Positions 1 through 5,718 are shown, numbered from the stretch's first letter. The stretch: DNA of 5,718 nucleotides from Mycobacterium sp. (GCA_025965815.1 JAOPWF010000477.1:1-5718), one strand, 5' to 3'. The notes: generated by a model not told the origin, from the sequence alone. Numbers and translations: made by a program.

Positions 1-4
1 ATCC

Positions 5-48
5 GTAACCGATGACGCGACTCATGTGTAACCCATGACCCGACTCAT
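5..48. repeat. Two imperfect 21-bp direct repeats, 23-bp period
   Basis: Copy 1 spans 5-25 and copy 2 spans 28-48. Both have the form GTAACC(N)ATGAC(N)CGACTCAT and differ only at the two N positions (g/c at 11 versus 34, and g/c at 17 versus 40). They lie just beyond the 3' end of the tRNA gene, with 8 bases between copy 2 and the encoded CCA. Repeated motifs of the general shape TGTnAnCGATGnC..GA are, from memory, found at the ends of actinobacterial IS481-family elements, so this may be a subterminal transposase-binding array. No transposase is visible because the window begins here. The repeat is seen directly; the mobile-element reading is inference. Confidence 0.6.
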
Positions 49-59
49 CATAGTGGTGG

Positions 60-142
60 TGGGCGAAGGGGGACTTGAACCCCCACGTCCCGAAGGACAC
101 TGGCACCTGAAGCCAGCGCGTCTGCCATTCCGCCACTCGCCC
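60..142 (-). tRNA. leuT: tRNA-Leu, anticodon CAG
   Basis: Read on the minus strand, the gene folds as a class II tRNA. The acceptor stem pairs GGGCGAG (136-142) with TTCGCCC (61-67). The anticodon stem CTGGC/GCCAG encloses the seven-base loop TTCAGGT, giving anticodon CAG, which reads CUG leucine codons. A long variable arm GTCC-TTCG-GGAC and a T arm GGGGG-TTCAAGT-CCCCC follow, as expected for leucine. The discriminator base is A, and the CCA tail is encoded at 57-59, so the mature end is at 57. It is transcribed divergently from fhaA. M. tuberculosis has leuT with the same anticodon at the same place beside Rv0020c, which supports the symbol. Confidence 0.96.
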
Positions 143-400
143 GAATGACCGAAGGAGACTATCACGGCACCCGGTGTGCTCCCCAACCGCGTTCATCCCG
201 CCAAACCGCCCGCCAGCTACCCCTCGGATCGGTGCGATCATTCGCCTGAGCTGCGCTGATCGGATTCTCAGAGTTCTGTTGGTCCCGCACCGCTCCGCTC
301 GCCCGATACCATGCAAGTAAACGACAGTGGCCGTACGACACGCTGGTCGGTGACCACTGAGCAGAGATGACGTGACGGCACGAGTGAGGCGGGCGGTGAG
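143..400. other. Gene-free divergent region between tRNA-Leu and fhaA
   Basis: I see no coding sequence here. It must hold the promoters of two divergent units. The tRNA side is listed separately. On the fhaA side, TACCAT at 307-312 fits the loose mycobacterial -10 pattern TAnnnT, but no -35 lies at good spacing (TTGGTC at 279-284 is 22 bases away), so the fhaA promoter is not fixed. Small symmetric elements are present: GATCG-gtg-CGATC at 227-239, a second GATCGG at 258-263, and CAGA-gt-TCTG at 269-278. They could be operators but are short enough to occur by chance. Confidence 0.4.
158..186 (-). promoter_or_regulatory. Candidate SigA-type promoter of the tRNA-Leu gene
   Basis: On the minus strand a -35-like TTGGGG (181-186) is followed, after 17 bases, by a -10-like GATAGT (158-163). 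GATAGT matches four of six positions of TATAAT. Transcription would start near 151, a few bases before the tRNA 5' end at 142, which is the short leader expected for a single tRNA gene. This is motif matching only. Confidence 0.4.
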
Positions 401-1843
401 ATGAGCGGCCAGAAAGGCATTGTTCAACGCATCGAGCGCCGGCTCGAAGTGACCGTCGGCGATGCCTTCGCCCGCGTGTTCGGTGGGTCGATCGTCCCCC
501 AAGAGGTCGAAGCCATGCTGCGCAGGGAAGCAGCGGATGGTGTGCGTTCGGTGGGCGGCGGCCACATTTTGGCGCCCAATGACTACATCATTACCCTCAG
601 TATGCGCGACTACGAGAAGGTGAGTGCCGACCCGGACATCACCTCGGCCACTTTTGCCAAGCATCTGGGGGGATACATCCGTGACCAGGGGTGGCAAACG
701 TATGGTGATGTGGTCGTCAGATTCGAGCGGTCACCAACCCTGCACACCGGGCAGTTCCGCGCAGAAGGCGCGGTCAACCCGGACTCGACCACCGGCGAGC
801 CCGCCCCACCACAACCAGACCGTGTCTCTAACGCAGAACCAGGAGTACCACCGATGACCGACAACCCGAGTAACCGCGGCGGCCAGGGACAGGGGCGGCC
901 CGCCGACGAGTACTACGACGACCGCTACGGGCGGCCACAGGACGAGCAGCGTCCCGGTGACCCCCGCCCCCCCTATCCACCGGAGCCAGGCGCCTACCCC
1001 CCGCCGGGTGAGCCGCCCGCCTATCCCCCGCGGCCGGGCTACCCGCCCGCCGGCGAGGGTGGCGGCTACCCGGATCAGGGCGGCTACCCCGATCCGGGCT
1101 ACCCGCCGCCGTCCTACGAGCAGCGTCCGCCTGCCGGATACGGTGGCCCTCCGGGTGGCTACGACCCGAACTACCGTCAGGGCCCCGGTGGCTACGGTGG
1201 TCCGGCCGGCGGTCAACCGGGCTACGGCAACGACTACGGCGACTACGGTCGGCCGGGGGCACCCCCGGCGCCGGGCCGGCACGAGGAGCCCGGCTACGGC
1301 CGTCCCGACGCCAGGCCGGCCTATCCCGACCAGGGCGGCTACCCCGACCAGGGCTACCCCGGCGGTCAGGGTGGCTACGGCCGCCAGGAGTACGGACAGC
1401 CGGACTACGGCCGCTACGGCGAGCCGCCGGCCGGCGGCGGATACGCCGATCCCGGCTACGCCGACCCGGCGGGTCGCGAGTACGACTACGGACAACCGGG
1501 CGGACAGGGCGGCTACGGCGCAGGCGGATATGCCCCGGGTGACTACCCGGCGGGCGGATCCACCATCACGCTGCAGCTCGACGACGGCAGTGGCCGCACG
1601 TACCAGCTGCGCGAGGGCGCCAATGTGATCGGACGTGGCCAGGACGCGCAGTTCCGGCTCCCCGACACGGGCGTGTCCCGTCGTCACCTGGAGATCCGAT
1701 GGGACGGCCAGGTCGCCCTGCTGTCGGACCTCAACTCCACGAACGGCACCACGGTCAACAATGCGCCGGTGCAGGAGTGGCAGTTGGCCGACGGCGACGT
1801 CATCCGGCTCGGACACTCCGAGATCGTCGTCCGCGTTCACTGA
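401..1843 (+). CDS. fhaA: FhaA, DUF3662 and FHA-domain phospho-Thr reader
   Basis: The 480-aa product is the orthologue of M. tuberculosis Rv0020c (about 527 aa; the difference lies in the linker). Residues 1 to about 118 form the DUF3662 domain, typical of actinobacterial FhaA. Residues 168-386 are a disordered Gly/Pro/Tyr linker. Residues 387-480 form the FHA domain with Gly411-Arg412, Ser426, His429 and Asn448, the phospho-Thr contact residues. Thr116 matches the Thr reported as a PknB site in the orthologue. In the family, the FHA domain binds the phosphorylated pseudokinase domain of MviN/MurJ and links PknB signalling to lipid II export and polar or septal wall synthesis; PbpA binding is also reported. 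It is cytoplasmic, with no signal or membrane segment. The ATG at 401 is fixed by an in-frame stop at 368-370; its GAGG ribosome site (386-389) is weak and 11 bases away. See the separate internal-start entry. Confidence 0.96.
   Translation: MSGQKGIVQRIERRLEVTVGDAFARVFGGSIVPQEVEAMLRREAADGVRSVGGGHILAPNDYIITLSMRDYEKVSADPDITSATFAKHLGGYIRDQGWQTYGDVVVRFERSPTLHTGQFRAEGAVNPDSTTGEPAPPQPDRVSNAEPGVPPMTDNPSNRGGQGQGRPADEYYDDRYGRPQDEQRPGDPRPPYPPEPGAYPPPGEPPAYPPRPGYPPAGEGGGYPDQGGYPDPGYPPPSYEQRPPAGYGGPPGGYDPNYRQGPGGYGGPAGGQPGYGNDYGDYGRPGAPPAPGRHEEPGYGRPDARPAYPDQGGYPDQGYPGGQGGYGRQEYGQPDYGRYGEPPAGGGYADPGYADPAGREYDYGQPGGQGGYGAGGYAPGDYPAGGSTITLQLDDGSGRTYQLREGANVIGRGQDAQFRLPDTGVSRRHLEIRWDGQVALLSDLNSTNGTTVNNAPVQEWQLADGDVIRLGHSEIVVRVH
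841..856 (+). promoter_or_regulatory. Internal Shine-Dalgarno and in-frame ATG in fhaA
   Basis: AGGAG at 841-845 stands 8 bases before the in-frame ATG at 854-856, which is Met152. This is a better ribosome site than the one at 401. Starting here would give a 329-residue protein that lacks the DUF3662 domain and consists of linker plus FHA domain. The remembered M. tuberculosis protein also has Met followed by Ser/Thr-Asp-Asn here. The site is seen directly; its use is inference. Confidence 0.4.
902..1558 (+). repeat. Low-complexity Gly/Pro/Tyr linker coding region within fhaA
   Basis: These codons (168-386) encode a stretch built from degenerate units such as GGYPDQ, GYPPP, GGYGG and DYGR. 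The DNA shows it as recurring GGCTACCC and GGCTACGG blocks; the clearest near-copies are the GGYPDQGGYPD units around 1072-1100 and 1322-1350. About 33 tyrosines occur in about 219 residues. Only Ala, Asp, Glu, Tyr, Arg, Gly, Pro, Gln, Ser, Asn and His are used. It is the part that differs most in length from the M. tuberculosis protein, as expected for slippage-prone repeats. Confidence 0.85.
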
Positions 1844-1858
1844 GATCCGGGCCGGTCA

Positions 1859-1887
1859 CGAGGGAGAAGCTATCGGCTTCACCCTCG
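1859..1887 (+). terminator. Strong hairpin between fhaA and fhaB, possible terminator
   Basis: CGAGGGAGAAGC (1859-1870) pairs with GCTTCACCCTCG (1876-1887) around a five-base loop TATCG, giving a 12-bp stem with a single A-A mismatch. It begins 16 bases after the fhaA stop. No T run follows, so it is not a classical intrinsic terminator. Mycobacterial terminators often lack a U tail, so it could still end or attenuate the fhaA transcript, or act as an RNA processing or stability element. Confidence 0.5.
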
Positions 1888-1905
1888 CGTTGATCACTGT
1901 CCAAG

Positions 1906-1911
1906 TATCGT
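1906..1911 (+). promoter_or_regulatory. Weak candidate -10 element upstream of fhaB
   Basis: TATCGT fits the loose mycobacterial SigA -10 pattern TAnnnT and lies just after the hairpin, so a start near 1917-1919 would give a leader of about 70 bases. The nearest -35-like element, TTGATC at 1890-1895, is only 10 bases away, which is too close, so the promoter is poorly supported. Confidence 0.22.
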
Positions 1912-1972
1912 GACGTTGCCGAAGCGCTCGCCATCGCCATCGCCGAGGGTACGACGAGAACGAGACGAGGAC

Positions 1973-1980
1973 GGAGAGGA
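1973..1980 (+). promoter_or_regulatory. Ribosome binding site of fhaB
   Basis: GGAGAGGA stands 6 bases before the fhaB ATG, within a purine-rich run from about 1945. It is the only strong, well-spaced ribosome site among the four overlapping genes fhaB-pstP-rodA-pbpA, which marks fhaB as the ribosome entry point of the coupled set. Confidence 0.7.
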
Positions 1981-1986
1981 CGCCGG

Positions 1987-2454
1987 ATGCAGGGACTAGT
2001 ACTGCAACTGACGCGTGCCGGTTTCCTACTGCTGTTATGGCTGTTCATCTGGTCGGTGTTGCGCATTCTGCGCACGGATATCTACGCGCCGACCGGCGCG
2101 GTGATGGTGCGCCGCGGACTGGCGCTACGCGGAGCGCTGCTGCCGGCCCGGCGGCAGCGCAACGCCGCCCGCTATCTGGTGGTCACCGACGGTTCGCTGG
2201 CCGGCACGCGGATCACTCTGGGCGGCCAGCCGGTGCACATCGGCCGCGCCGACGACTCGACGCTGGTGCTCACCGACGACTACGCCTCGACCCGGCACGC
2301 CCGCCTATCCCAGCGCGGGTCGGAATGGTACGTCGAGGATCTAGGATCGACCAACGGCACATACCTTGACAGGGCGAAGGTGACGACCGCAGTACGGGTT
2401 CCGCTTGGCACACCGGTCCGGATCGGCAAGACGGTAATCGAGCTGCGCCCGTGA
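1987..2454 (+). CDS. fhaB: FhaB/FipA, membrane-anchored FHA protein
   Basis: The 155-aa product has the same length as M. tuberculosis Rv0019c (FhaB, also FipA) and is nearly identical over most of it. Residues about 5-27 form one N-terminal membrane segment; the rest should be cytoplasmic. The FHA domain covers about 62-155 with Gly86-Arg87, Ser101, His104 and Asn123 in the phospho-Thr pocket. In the family FipA is reported to be phosphorylated by PknA at Thr77 and to bridge FtsZ and FtsQ during division under oxidative stress; Thr77 is present here, as is Thr36 in the segment after the membrane helix. It heads a chain of four overlapping genes: its stop overlaps the pstP start by 4 bases. 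Identity is very sure; the cell-division role comes from the orthologue. Confidence 0.96.
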   Translation: MQGLVLQLTRAGFLLLLWLFIWSVLRILRTDIYAPTGAVMVRRGLALRGALLPARRQRNAARYLVVTDGSLAGTRITLGGQPVHIGRADDSTLVLTDDYASTRHARLSQRGSEWYVEDLGSTNGTYLDRAKVTTAVRVPLGTPVRIGKTVIELRP

Positions 2455-3983
2455 CCCTGGTGCTTCGTTACGCCGCCCGCAGCGACCGCGGCCTCGTCCG
2501 GGCCAATAACGAGGATTCGGTCTACGCCGGCGCACGCCTGCTCGCACTCGCCGACGGTATGGGTGGCCACGCCGCGGGCGAGGTGGCCTCCCAACTGGTG
2601 GTCGCGGCGCTGGCGCACCTGGACGACGACGAGCCCGGCGGCGACCTGCTGAGCAAGCTCGATCTCGCGGTCCGCGACGGCAACTCGGCGATCGCGGCGC
2701 ACGTCGAAGCCGACCCCGAACTCGACGGCATGGGCACCACGCTGACCGCAATCTTGTTCGCGGGCAATCGACTTGGGCTCGTCCACATCGGCGACTCGCG
2801 TGGCTACCTGCTCCGAGACGGCGAGCTGACGCAGATCACCAAGGACGACACGTTCGTTCAGACACTCGTCGACGAGGGCCGCATCACGGCCGAAGAGGCG
2901 CACAGCCACCCGCAGCGCTCGCTGATCATGCGCGCGCTCACCGGTCACGACGTCGAGCCGACCCTGATCATGCGAGAGGCCAGGGCCGGCGACCGCTACC
3001 TGCTGTGCTCGGACGGGCTGTCCGACCCGGTCAGCCACGAGACCATCCTGGACGCCCTGCACATCCCCGATGTCGCCGAGAGTGCCGACCGGCTCATCGA
3101 ATTGGCGCTGCGCGGTGGCGGCCCGGACAACGTGACCGTGGTGGTCGCCGACGTCGTCGACTACGACTACGGCCAGACGCAGCCGATCCTGGCCGGTGCG
3201 GTGTCCGGCGACGACGACCACGTCGCGCCGCCCAACACCGCCGCGGGGCGGGCCTCGGCGATCAACCCGCGCCGCAATGTCGCCAAACGTGTTCTCCCCG
3301 AACCGGATGAGCCGCCGCGTCGACCGCGCTCACGGCGCCGGATGATCATCGCGGCGGTGCTCCTGGCGCTGGTGGTGCTGGCCGGCTTGGCGGTTGGCCG
3401 CGAAGTGCTCCGCAGCAACTACTACGTCGGCCAGTCCGAGGGCACGGTATCGATCCTGCGCGGAGTCCAGGGCTCCTTCCTCGGTCTGGCACTGCAGGAG
3501 CCGTATCTGCTGGGCTGCCTGAACGCCCGCAACGAACTCTCGCTGATCAGCTACAACCAGTCCCGCGACAACCTGGACTGCCGGCTGCTGGGCGTCAACG
3601 ACATGCGGCCGTCGGAACGGGCCCAGGTGATCGCGGGACTGCCGTCGGGCAGCCTGGATGACGCCATCACCCAGATCGAGGAACTCGCCCGCAGCTCGGT
3701 GTTGCCGGTGTGCGCTCCCCGCTCCCCCGCCACGGCCTCGTCCAGTCCCTCCCCGGCTCCCACCGCCGCCGGGACGGCGGATCCGTCGGCCTCCGGGCAA
3801 CCACGGACGCCGACCCAATCCGCGGCCCCGGAAATACCGACGACGGTGACCCAGGGTCCCGGCCCAGCCCCGGGCCCGCCGATACCCCCACCGATACCAA
3901 CACCGACGTCGACGTCTCCCACTGCCACCGCGTTGCCACCGCCGCCCGCGCAACCCGGCACGAACTGCAGGGCCTCGTCATGA
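2451..3983 (+). CDS. pstP: PstP, membrane PP2C-type Ser/Thr phosphatase
   Basis: PstP (510 aa; M. tuberculosis Rv0018c about 514) removes phosphate from PknA, PknB and their substrates such as PbpA, CwlM and Wag31. Residues 1 to about 238 form the PPM/PP2C catalytic domain with the metal ligands Glu21-Asp22, Asp35-Gly36, Asp115, Asp188 and Asp226 (M. tuberculosis Asp38, 118, 191, 229 with a +3 shift), and with motifs DGMGGH, GDSRGY, CSDGLSD and GPDNVTV. A juxtamembrane linker (239-297), one membrane helix (about 298-316), an extracytoplasmic region (about 317-424) and a Pro/Ser/Thr tail (about 425-500) follow. Thr134, Thr138 and Thr171 fit reported phospho-sites of the M. smegmatis enzyme, which also supports the GTG start. 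That start overlaps the fhaB stop (GTGA) and has no clear ribosome site, so translation is probably coupled. Four extracytoplasmic cysteines are noted in the findings. Confidence 0.97.
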   Translation: MTLVLRYAARSDRGLVRANNEDSVYAGARLLALADGMGGHAAGEVASQLVVAALAHLDDDEPGGDLLSKLDLAVRDGNSAIAAHVEADPELDGMGTTLTAILFAGNRLGLVHIGDSRGYLLRDGELTQITKDDTFVQTLVDEGRITAEEAHSHPQRSLIMRALTGHDVEPTLIMREARAGDRYLLCSDGLSDPVSHETILDALHIPDVAESADRLIELALRGGGPDNVTVVVADVVDYDYGQTQPILAGAVSGDDDHVAPPNTAAGRASAINPRRNVAKRVLPEPDEPPRRPRSRRRMIIAAVLLALVVLAGLAVGREVLRSNYYVGQSEGTVSILRGVQGSFLGLALQEPYLLGCLNARNELSLISYNQSRDNLDCRLLGVNDMRPSERAQVIAGLPSGSLDDAITQIEELARSSVLPVCAPRSPATASSSPSPAPTAAGTADPSASGQPRTPTQSAAPEIPTTVTQGPGPAPGPPIPPPIPTPTSTSPTATALPPPPAQPGTNCRASS

Positions 3984-5395
3984 CCACGCAGCCCCAGTCC
4001 CCGGTGCAGGTGATGCCGCCGCTGCCCAACCGGCGCAACGCCGAGCTGCTGTTGCTGGGGTTTGCCGCCGTGATCACCATGGTGGCGTTGCTGATCGTGG
4101 AGGCGAACCAGGAGCAGGGGCTGCGCTGGGATCTCCTCCAGTACGCGGCCGCGTACCTGGCGCTGTTCAGCGGAGCGCATCTCGCCATCCGCCGCTTCGC
4201 TCCGTACGCCGACCCACTGCTGCTGCCGGTGGTGGCACTGCTGAATGGTTTGGGCCTGGTGATGATTCACCGTCTCGACCTGGCAACGGGCGATCTGGTG
4301 GTCGGCGGCCCCCGCGGCCCAAGCGCGAATCAGCAGATGCTCTGGACGCTGGTCGGTGTGGCCGCCTTCTCGCTGGTGGTGATCCTCCTTCGGGACCACC
4401 GGGTGTTGTCGCGGTACGGCTACGTCTGCGGCCTGGCCGGGTTGATCCTGTTGGCAATCCCGGGCCTGCTGCCGTCGTCGTTATCCGAGCAGAACGGCGC
4501 CAAGATCTGGATTCGGTTGCCGGGCTTCTCAATTCAGCCGGCCGAGTTCTCCAAGATCCTGCTGCTGATCTTCTTCGCCGCGGTGCTGGTGGCCAAGCGT
4601 GACCTGTTCACCAGCGCGGGCAAGCACTTCCTCGGAATGGATCTGCCCCGTCCCCGCGACCTCGCCCCGCTGCTGGCCGCGTGGGTGGCCTCGGTCGGGG
4701 TGATGATCTTCGAGAAGGATCTCGGCACTTCGCTGCTGCTGTACGCGTCGTTCCTGGTCATGGTGTACATCGCCACCGAGCGGCTCAGCTGGGTCATCAT
4801 CGGCTTGACATTGTTCGCGGCCGGAAGCGTTGGCGCGTATTACCTTTTCGGTCACGTCCAGACCCGCGTCCAGAACTGGCTGGACCCCTTCGCCGATCCC
4901 GACGGCGCAGGCTACCAGATGGTGCAGTCGCTGTTCAGCTTTGCCACCGGCGGCATCTTCGGCACCGGCCTAGGCAACGGGCAACCGGGTGTCGTCCCGG
5001 CCGCGTCGACCGACTTCATCATCGCCGCCGTCGGCGAGGAGCTTGGATTAGTGGGTCTGGCGGGCGTTCTCATGCTTTACACCATCGTCATCATCCGCGG
5101 CCTGCGGACGGCGATCGCCGTGCGGGACAGCTTCGGCAAGCTACTCGCGGCCGGGCTGTCCTGCACGCTGGCCATCCAGCTCTTCATCGTCGTGGGCGGC
5201 GTCACGAAACTGATCCCGCTGACCGGGCTGACCACACCGTGGATGTCCTACGGCGGCTCGTCGCTGCTGGCCAACTACGTGCTGCTGGCCATCCTGGTGC
5301 GCATCTCGCACGCCGCCCGTCGGCCCATCGTCACCCGACCGCCGAACCCCGGTCCCATCGCGGCGGCCAGCACCGAGGTGATCGAGAAGGTATGA
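3980..5395 (+). CDS. rodA: RodA, SEDS peptidoglycan glycosyltransferase
   Basis: The 471-aa product matches M. tuberculosis Rv0017c (469 aa). SEDS proteins polymerise lipid II into glycan strands in the membrane, paired with a class B PBP, here PbpA encoded next. About ten hydrophobic helices run from residue 21 to 443. The catalytic Asp is Asp345 in the motif STDFIIAAVGEELGL, equivalent to Asp262 of E. coli RodA. The conserved C-terminal SEDS signature is around 411-427 (LIPLTGLTTPWMSYGGSS). Thr465 near the C-terminus corresponds to a Thr (463) reported as phosphorylated in the orthologue. The frame stays open upstream to an ATG at 3710, but that part overlaps the pstP tail and looks nothing like RodA; the ATG at 3980 overlaps the pstP stop (ATGA), has AGGG 7 bases upstream, and gives the family N-terminus, so it was chosen. 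Confidence 0.97.
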   Translation: MTTQPQSPVQVMPPLPNRRNAELLLLGFAAVITMVALLIVEANQEQGLRWDLLQYAAAYLALFSGAHLAIRRFAPYADPLLLPVVALLNGLGLVMIHRLDLATGDLVVGGPRGPSANQQMLWTLVGVAAFSLVVILLRDHRVLSRYGYVCGLAGLILLAIPGLLPSSLSEQNGAKIWIRLPGFSIQPAEFSKILLLIFFAAVLVAKRDLFTSAGKHFLGMDLPRPRDLAPLLAAWVASVGVMIFEKDLGTSLLLYASFLVMVYIATERLSWVIIGLTLFAAGSVGAYYLFGHVQTRVQNWLDPFADPDGAGYQMVQSLFSFATGGIFGTGLGNGQPGVVPAASTDFIIAAVGEELGLVGLAGVLMLYTIVIIRGLRTAIAVRDSFGKLLAAGLSCTLAIQLFIVVGGVTKLIPLTGLTTPWMSYGGSSLLANYVLLAILVRISHAARRPIVTRPPNPGPIAAASTEVIEKV

Positions 5396-5718
5396 ACACC
5401 TCGCTGCGCCGCGTCTCGGTCACGATCATGGTGCTGATCGTGCTGCTGCTGCTGAACGCCACCGTGACCCAGGTGTTCACTGCCGACGGGCTGCGTTCGG
5501 ATCCGCGCAACCAACGGGTGCTGCTCGACGAGTACTCGCGGCAGCGCGGCCAGATCTCGGCGGGCGGCCAGCTGCTGGCCTATTCGGTGTCGACCAACGG
5601 CCGGTTCCGCTTCCTGCGGGTGTATCCCGATCCGCTGACCTACGCCCCGGTCACCGGCTTCTATTCACTGCGCTACTCCAGCACCGGGCTGGAGCGCGCC
5701 GAAGACACCATCCTCAAC
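5392..5718 (+). CDS. pbpA: PbpA, class B penicillin-binding protein (5' part only)
   Basis: Only the first 109 codons lie in the window, and the frame is open to its end. The peptide is almost identical to the start of M. tuberculosis PbpA (Rv0016c, about 491 aa): a short cytoplasmic tip, one membrane anchor at about residues 9-30, then the start of the non-catalytic pedestal domain (LLDEYSRQRGQISAGG and on to the YSLRYSSTGLERAEDTILN region). The transpeptidase domain with its SxxK serine is outside. PbpA cross-links peptidoglycan at the septum and sidewall as partner of RodA and is a PknB/PstP-controlled substrate in the orthologue. The ATG overlaps the rodA stop (ATGA); AGAAGG ends one base before it, too close for a normal ribosome site, so translational coupling is likely. 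pknA and pknB are expected beyond the edge. Confidence 0.95.
   Translation, partial: MNTSLRRVSVTIMVLIVLLLLNATVTQVFTADGLRSDPRNQRVLLDEYSRQRGQISAGGQLLAYSVSTNGRFRFLRVYPDPLTYAPVTGFYSLRYSSTGLERAEDTILN

Noticed and set aside
957..1628. Plus-strand out-of-frame open reading frame inside fhaA
   Set aside because: Arg/Thr/Pro/Ala-rich shadow of the repeat region, with no domain of its own.
731..1840. Long open frame on the minus strand opposite fhaA (369 codons)
   Set aside because: It mirrors the repetitive, GC-biased linker of fhaA and has a Val/Ala/Arg-rich composition with no recognisable domain. fhaA itself is certain, so this is a shadow.
2035..2037. Rare TTA leucine codon in fhaB, with a few more in rodA
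   Set aside because: TTA is uncommon at this GC content and controls development in Streptomyces through bldA, but no such role is established in mycobacteria and a handful is expected by chance.
2280..3221. Open frame of 313 codons on the minus strand opposite fhaB and pstP
   Set aside because: It lies opposite strongly conserved FHA and PP2C coding sequence, spans a gene junction, and shows no domain; it arises from high-GC codon use.
3710..3979. A 90-codon upstream extension of rodA, overlapping the pstP tail
   Set aside because: The extension is Pro/Arg/Thr-rich, reads the pstP tail out of frame and does not match any RodA N-terminus. The ATG at 3980 gives the family start and a 4-bp overlap.
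3551..4399. Open frame of 282 codons on the minus strand across the pstP/rodA joint
   Set aside because: His/Gln/Gly-rich low-complexity product with no family likeness; opposite two well-supported genes.

Overview
This window is a stretch of high-GC actinobacterial chromosome, almost certainly from a mycobacterium (Mycobacterium or Mycolicibacterium, outside the M. tuberculosis complex). The proteins are close but not identical to remembered M. tuberculosis sequences, and the order matches the leuT / Rv0020c / Rv0019c / Rv0018c / Rv0017c / Rv0016c block, here written in the opposite orientation. It is core, not accessory, DNA: the upstream part of the cell-wall growth and division phospho-signalling cluster that normally continues into pknA and pknB.

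Layout. Positions 1-56 hold two imperfect 21-bp direct repeats, 23 bp apart, resembling a mobile-element end. Positions 57-142 are a minus-strand class II tRNA-Leu (anticodon CAG) with an encoded CCA. Positions 143-400 have no gene and carry the divergent upstream regions of the tRNA and fhaA. Then, all on the plus strand: fhaA (401-1843), a 143-bp spacer with a strong hairpin, fhaB/fipA (1987-2454), pstP (2451-3983), rodA (3980-5395) and the first 109 codons of pbpA (5392 to the window edge). The last four genes are chained by three 4-bp start/stop overlaps, so they are read as one translationally coupled operon.

How the genes work together. PknA and PknB (outside the window) phosphorylate targets on Thr; FhaA and FhaB bind phospho-Thr through FHA domains; PstP is the membrane PP2C phosphatase that reverses the phosphorylation; RodA and PbpA are a SEDS glycosyltransferase / class B transpeptidase pair that builds lateral or polar peptidoglycan. 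Readers, eraser and synthases are thus made together.

Nothing here is a wholly new system. The best second-look items are a well-placed internal Shine-Dalgarno/ATG in fhaA that would yield a linker-plus-FHA short form, the extreme composition of the FhaA linker, four extracytoplasmic cysteines in PstP that bracket a Pro/Ser/Thr tail, the hairpin between fhaA and fhaB, and the repeats abutting the tRNA 3' end.
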